Source of the DNA: Lachnospiraceae bacterium
GTDB lineage: Bacteria; Bacillota_A; Clostridia; Lachnospirales; Lachnospiraceae
Reading direction: 5' to 3'
Length of the DNA: 8,846 nt
NCBI GenBank assembly: GCA_024689605.1
Contig: JAILDD010000076.1
Span: 1 to 8,846, forward strand
Positions 6,583 to 8,846 of the stretch are shown here, piece by piece. A program made the position numbers and the translations under genes. The notes below the pieces were generated by a model, which did not search any database, was not told the origin of the DNA, and was given only the letters and a program-made list of their open reading frames with translations. Within the stretch, counting starts at the first letter, position 1. Every line of letters starts with the position of its first letter.

Positions 6583-7897
6583 CTTTGTCAAATATCTCCT
6601 CTCCTTTTTTGAGCATGACGTCTGCCAATAATTCATTTGTTTTTGCAAGTTCATTTATGAGATCACCTTTATTCTGGAGATACGTAAATGCACTCTGCGG
6701 ATTGGTATCTCCCCGCCAGAACTGTAATTGGGCAACATCCTCACCTCTCAACGCAAGCTGTACCGAGAACCAATGTCTGATGCTCTGAAGTCCAAGCTTA
6801 TTTTCTGCAAGCATCTGACCGTAAAGCCTACATTCTGGATCAGAGTGCTGTAGTAATAAAGGCCGTAAATGGTTTTCCACAAGATTTTCAAATCTGTTCC
6901 TATAGTCAGAATATGTCATGGCCATTCCCCTGCCGTTAACAAACATGGGGCAATAATCCTTCTCGTAGGTTCTTGTTTCCAGGAACTTTTTATGCCGCTC
7001 ATACATCACCTGAAATGCTTCAATATATGCCGGATAAACTGACTGCTTACGTTCTTTCTTAATCCGCCCACATATGACACCATCACTTCTCATGGCGTAT
7101 TCATGAGACAAATCTATCTGAACCCAAGTAAACCTTCCATCGGTTTCAGTTATGATCAGCCCTTTTCCTTTTGGACTCCCTTCCTGTCTGACATTACATA
7201 CCTCACCTGGACGCAGTCCCGCAAAAGCCTGAAGTGCTATTCCAAAAGCAATATCAGGTGCATATCTGATAGCAAGATTTAAAAGTATCTTAAACACCTT
7301 GTTAGGCACATCCCTAAAAATCTGCTTTTCCTGCGGTATTCCGCGTATCTGAAAGTCCGGCACCAGCTCCTTGTATGACTTTCCGTTCCGCTTATAACAC
7401 TGTTTTTCTATATACAAATCTTTCTTTTTCAAGGTCACATATCCTCCATACTTGTAACTGAGCTTACGGAAGAACAGCGCTACTGAAGATACGCATCGTT
7501 CAATACTCTGCTTTCCCCTGTAGCCTCCTGTTTTCTTCTCGGTCAGTGCGTAATCCATAAAAAAGCAAACCAGAGCTTCCTTCGTGATCTTAAATACATG
7601 ATCAATCTTGTAGATGGAGTAATGGTCTATCAGTATATAGTTCAGCATCATGCAGACATAACGCATCTTGTTTTCTGCATCCGATGCAAGCGGTCTGAAA
7701 ACCCTCTGCTCATAGGCTCCTACATAATTGTGCAGACGAGTAAAATGTACTATCACCCCCTTCTCGTCTTTAATCACTATGAATGATCTGTTATATACCA
7801 TGGAGTCCGGTCCTATCAGACTGCATGTGTAAACCCCATAATGATATCTCCTTCTCCAACCATCATTAGCATCGTTTATCGAAATCACCTGTCCCAT
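6557..7897 (-). CDS. Tyrosine recombinase (first of the trio, TnpA-like)
   Basis: A 446-aa site-specific recombinase. The N-terminal 200 residues form a likely core-binding helical domain. The catalytic domain shows R229 (FAGLRPGEVCNVR), R374-H375 (LQSIRHWFSVQLAL) and the nucleophile candidate Y406 (SAFTYLQNK). The usual first His of HxLRH is Gln here, and the later LGH histidine position reads Asp (WRGD), so two of the conserved active-site positions are altered. ATG 7897 was chosen over a GTG at 7933 because TGGAGGTG lies just upstream at ideal spacing. This is the first gene of the element operon and is nearest the right end, as tnpA is in Tn554. It overlaps the next gene. Confidence 0.87.
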   Translation of the reverse strand: MGQVISINDANDGWRRRYHYGVYTCSLIGPDSMVYNRSFIVIKDEKGVIVHFTRLHNYVGAYEQRVFRPLASDAENKMRYVCMMLNYILIDHYSIYKIDHVFKITKEALVCFFMDYALTEKKTGGYRGKQSIERCVSSVALFFRKLSYKYGGYVTLKKKDLYIEKQCYKRNGKSYKELVPDFQIRGIPQEKQIFRDVPNKVFKILLNLAIRYAPDIAFGIALQAFAGLRPGEVCNVRQEGSPKGKGLIITETDGRFTWVQIDLSHEYAMRSDGVICGRIKKERKQSVYPAYIEAFQVMYERHKKFLETRTYEKDYCPMFVNGRGMAMTYSDYRNRFENLVENHLRPLLLQHSDPECRLYGQMLAENKLGLQSIRHWFSVQLALRGEDVAQLQFWRGDTNPQSAFTYLQNKGDLINELAKTNELLADVMLKKGEEIFDKDGPLQNGE

Positions 7898-7902
7898 AAG
7901 AG

Positions 7903-7910
7903 CACCTCCA
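7903..7910 (-). promoter_or_regulatory. Ribosome binding site of the first recombinase
   Basis: The minus strand reads TGGAGGTG, about 6 nt before ATG 7897. It decides the start in favour of 7897, because the alternative GTG at 7933 has only a weak GGAGA near it. Confidence 0.75.
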
Positions 7911-7948
7911 AAGAGGAATGATATAGAAATCACTCTCCAAAAAGAAGA

Positions 7949-7975
7949 CTTATATTTTTCTTTAAGCTATGCTAA
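7949..7975 (-). promoter_or_regulatory. Possible promoter of the element operon
   Basis: A TATAAG (-10 like, 7954-7949) lies 15 nt after TTAGCA (-35 like, 7975-7970). The spacing is short and the -35 is weak. It would give a leader of about 45 nt before ATG 7897. The region is AT-rich, so the match may be chance; transcription could also enter from the ICE operon. Confidence 0.25.
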
Positions 7976-7999
7976 TTTGGTGCCCTTTTACCCTTAAAA

Positions 8000-8011
8000 A
8001 ATGAACAATTC
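8000..8011. repeat. Right-end inverted repeat, inner arm
   Basis: AATGAACAATTC is the exact reverse complement of 8058-8069, with 46 nt between the arms. The wider block TAAAAAATGAACA (7995-8007) is also an exact inverted match to TGTTCATTTTTTA at the left end (514-526), which ties the motif to both ends of the element. Confidence 0.7.
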
Positions 8012-8045
8012 CATTTCTTCTATCAGCACAATTTCCCACTGTGTT

Positions 8046-8138
8046 TTATACAGAAACGAATTGTTCATTCTTATCCAAAAGTTCATCAGGAATAATGATA
8101 AACAAAACAGATATATCCAGTAATACTGCCATTTCCAT
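8046..8138 (-). CDS. Possible 30-codon ORF in the right end
   Basis: A short frame (MEMAVLLDISVLFIIIP start) with a hydrophobic first half and an acidic tail ends at TAA 8046. A GAGG lies 17 nt upstream of the ATG, or 9 nt before an in-frame TTG at 8147. It runs through the outer arm of the right-end repeat, so the sequence is more likely constrained as recombination DNA. Nothing recognisable; chance is likely. Confidence 0.15.
   Translation of the reverse strand: MEMAVLLDISVLFIIIPDELLDKNEQFVSV
8058..8069. repeat. Right-end inverted repeat, outer arm
   Basis: GAATTGTTCATT is a perfect 12-bp inverted match to 8000-8011. It contains the same TGTTCATT core as the two left-end direct repeats, giving four copies in the two ends of the element. 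Confidence 0.7.
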
Positions 8139-8143
8139 TGATT

Positions 8144-8162
8144 TCAAGGATTTGTTCCTCGA
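8144..8162. repeat. Right terminal inverted repeat (imperfect)
   Basis: This is the partner of 482-500, read on the minus strand as TCGAGGAACAAATCCTTGA. It lies three bases inside the right TAGG core, against one base on the left, so the alignment is not perfectly symmetric. Confidence 0.45.
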
Positions 8163-8175
8163 TTTTAGGTTAAGT

Positions 8176-8184
8176 CTCTCCTTT
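8176..8184 (-). promoter_or_regulatory. Displaced Shine-Dalgarno sequence of prgI
   Basis: The minus strand reads AAAGGAGAG immediately after the virB6-like stop codon. No start codon follows at proper spacing in the present sequence. Joining the flanks across the TAGG core places GGAGAG 9 nt before the prgI ATG, so this is most simply the original prgI ribosome binding site, now separated from it by the element. Confidence 0.7.
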
Positions 8185-8186
8185 CA

Positions 8187-8846
8187 TCAATGCGCATTCA
8201 TAATGCTGCGCGAGATCGATCCGGTCTTGAACAATGCAAAACACAAAACGATCGTTACGGCTCCTACCTGCCACAACGCAGTCGAGAGCGTTAAACTATC
8301 TACAGAACCTACTACATCCGTTACGATCGCCGCATAGATGCCAACACAGACCATAATGAAAAAGCCCTGGAAGGCCAATGCCGTGATCCCTTTCACATAA
8401 TTGGTCCCGATGGATCCCCATTCCCTGTTGGTAAGCGTTGCAAACGGAATCGGTGCAACAGACATATACAGATAGATTTCGATCATACGGCTGTAAAGAA
8501 CGACGGTGATACAAACCGCCATGATCTTCATCCCGAATTTCACCAAAAATGTCTCCATGGCGAAAACAAACAATTCCCCGGTATCCATATCCGCGAACTG
8601 CTCTTCAAACATATCCTGGATCGTAGATGCCACATCGATCGAAGATGCAGCCGCGATCTGTCCCGACGAATTATTCACGATCTCCGATCCCAGCTGAAAT
8701 ACCGCACAAACAATATCAAAGGTGTTCGTCAAAAGATAAACGGCAACACAAGCCTTGAAAATGAATTTGAAAAAGATGGCGGTTTCCTCGCCATCTCTCT
8801 CAAATCCGTTATTCGCTGTCACCATCGTGATCAGTTCATAACACAG
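8187..8846 (-). CDS. VirB6/TrbL-like conjugal transfer membrane protein, C-terminal part
   Basis: The gene enters from the right edge (visible residues begin LCYELITMVTANNG) and ends at 8187 after SRSIMNAH; 219 codons are seen. Four or more hydrophobic segments are visible, around AIFFKFIFKACVAVYLL, KIMAVCITVVLYSRMIEIYL, ITALAFQGFFIMVCVGIYAA and VGAVTIVLCFALF. They fit the polytopic VirB6/TrbL-like proteins of Gram-positive ICEs (the C. difficile CTn CD1112-type group), which form part of the transfer channel in the membrane. The C-terminus appears intact, so the insertion did not break this gene. It is followed directly by the Shine-Dalgarno sequence that once served prgI. Confidence 0.85.
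   Translation of the reverse strand: MCYELITMVTANNGFERDGEETAIFFKFIFKACVAVYLLTNTFDIVCAVFQLGSEIVNNSSGQIAAASSIDVASTIQDMFEEQFADMDTGELFVFAMETFLVKFGMKIMAVCITVVLYSRMIEIYLYMSVAPIPFATLTNREWGSIGTNYVKGITALAFQGFFIMVCVGIYAAIVTDVVGSVDSLTLSTALWQVGAVTIVLCFALFKTGSISRSIMNAH

Larger units (their letters stand above)
481..8169 (-). mobile_element. Tn554/RIT-like element with three tyrosine recombinases and a zinc-ribbon cargo
   Basis: About 7.69 kb separates a virB6-like gene from prgI. It contains a single minus-strand operon: three tyrosine recombinases, a TnpC-like protein and a zinc-ribbon repeat protein. The boundaries come from a shared TAGG at 477-480 and 8166-8169; removing one copy and everything between restores a normal virB6-prgI spacer with a well-placed Shine-Dalgarno sequence. 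Imperfect terminal inverted repeats lie just inside (482-500 and 8144-8162). The exact crossover could be any point in the shared TAGG, so the end points are uncertain by 4 nt. Tn554 carries tnpA, tnpB and tnpC and inserts site-specifically without target duplication. RIT elements carry three recombinases. This element combines both features and may be a separate lineage. Confidence 0.8.
1..8846. mobile_element. Conjugation-module segment of a Tn1549/CTn-type ICE (host of the insertion)
   Basis: Both window edges encode type IV secretion parts in the order expected for Tn1549/CTn-type ICEs (VirB6-like, PrgI, then a likely VirB4). The 7.7-kb insertion is nested within this module. Neither the ICE ends nor its integrase or relaxase are in the window, so completeness and mobility cannot be judged. 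Confidence 0.6.

Noticed and set aside
8000..8069. Right-end inverted repeat as a transcription terminator
   Set aside because: The 46-nt gap between the arms, AT-rich stem and position ahead of the operon do not fit a terminator.
481..8169. Simple RIT element
   Set aside because: Three recombinases fit, but the proteins are larger than those typical of RIT genes, and the TnpC-like and zinc-ribbon genes are not part of that definition; kept as a comparison only.
8041..8337. 98-codon plus-strand frame at the right junction
   Set aside because: It crosses the element boundary and is antisense to the virB6-like gene; it cannot be an old gene if the junction is right.
8296..8514. 72-codon minus-strand frame inside the virB6-like gene
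   Set aside because: Out-of-frame shadow of a supported membrane protein gene; Cys- and Arg-rich composition unlike a real protein.

Overview
The window looks like Gram-positive, Clostridia-type gut DNA, probably Lachnospiraceae or a relative. The evidence is strong AGGAGG-type ribosome binding sites, tightly overlapping genes, and two edges that belong to the conjugation operon of a Tn1549/CTn-type integrative conjugative element (ICE). Everything supported as a gene lies on the minus strand, so the biological reading order runs from high to low coordinates.

ICE backbone. At the right edge (8187-8846) is the C-terminal part of a VirB6/TrbL-like channel protein. At the left edge are a complete PrgI-family two-helix membrane protein (94-477) and the first 40 codons of what is probably the VirB4-type conjugation ATPase (1-122). 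In ICEs of this kind virB6-like, prgI and virB4 genes normally follow one another directly. Here about 7.7 kb has been placed between the first two.

Inserted element (about 481-8169). One tightly packed operon holds, in order: a tyrosine recombinase (446 aa, TnpA-like); a large divergent tyrosine recombinase (about 620 aa) with a C-terminal cysteine cluster; a third tyrosine recombinase (540 aa) with R..TRH..ARH..Y signatures and its own cysteine cluster; a 250-aa TnpC-like helical/coiled-coil protein; and a 566-aa protein made of eight zinc-ribbon (treble-clef) repeats. A hairpin terminator closes the operon. The layout recalls Tn554 (TnpA-TnpB-TnpC). It has three recombinases rather than two, as in 'recombinase in trio' (RIT) elements, plus a zinc-ribbon cargo translationally coupled to the TnpC-like gene.

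Ends. The two junctions share the core TAGG (477-480 and 8166-8169). Joining the flanks across it gives a short virB6-prgI spacer in which a Shine-Dalgarno sequence sits 9 nt from the prgI ATG. The element has therefore inserted between the ribosome binding site and the start codon of prgI. The ends also carry an imperfect 19-bp terminal inverted repeat, two 54-bp-spaced direct repeats on the left, and a perfect 12-bp inverted repeat on the right. All of the subterminal repeats are built on (A/T)TGTTCATT, and they are good candidates for recombinase binding sites.

How it may work together. The three recombinases and the TnpC-like accessory probably carry out insertion and excision. The zinc-ribbon protein is the only obvious cargo and its role is unknown. 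The insertion removes the native prgI ribosome binding site and puts a terminator upstream of prgI-virB4, so it may silence ICE transfer until the element excises. This last point is inference.
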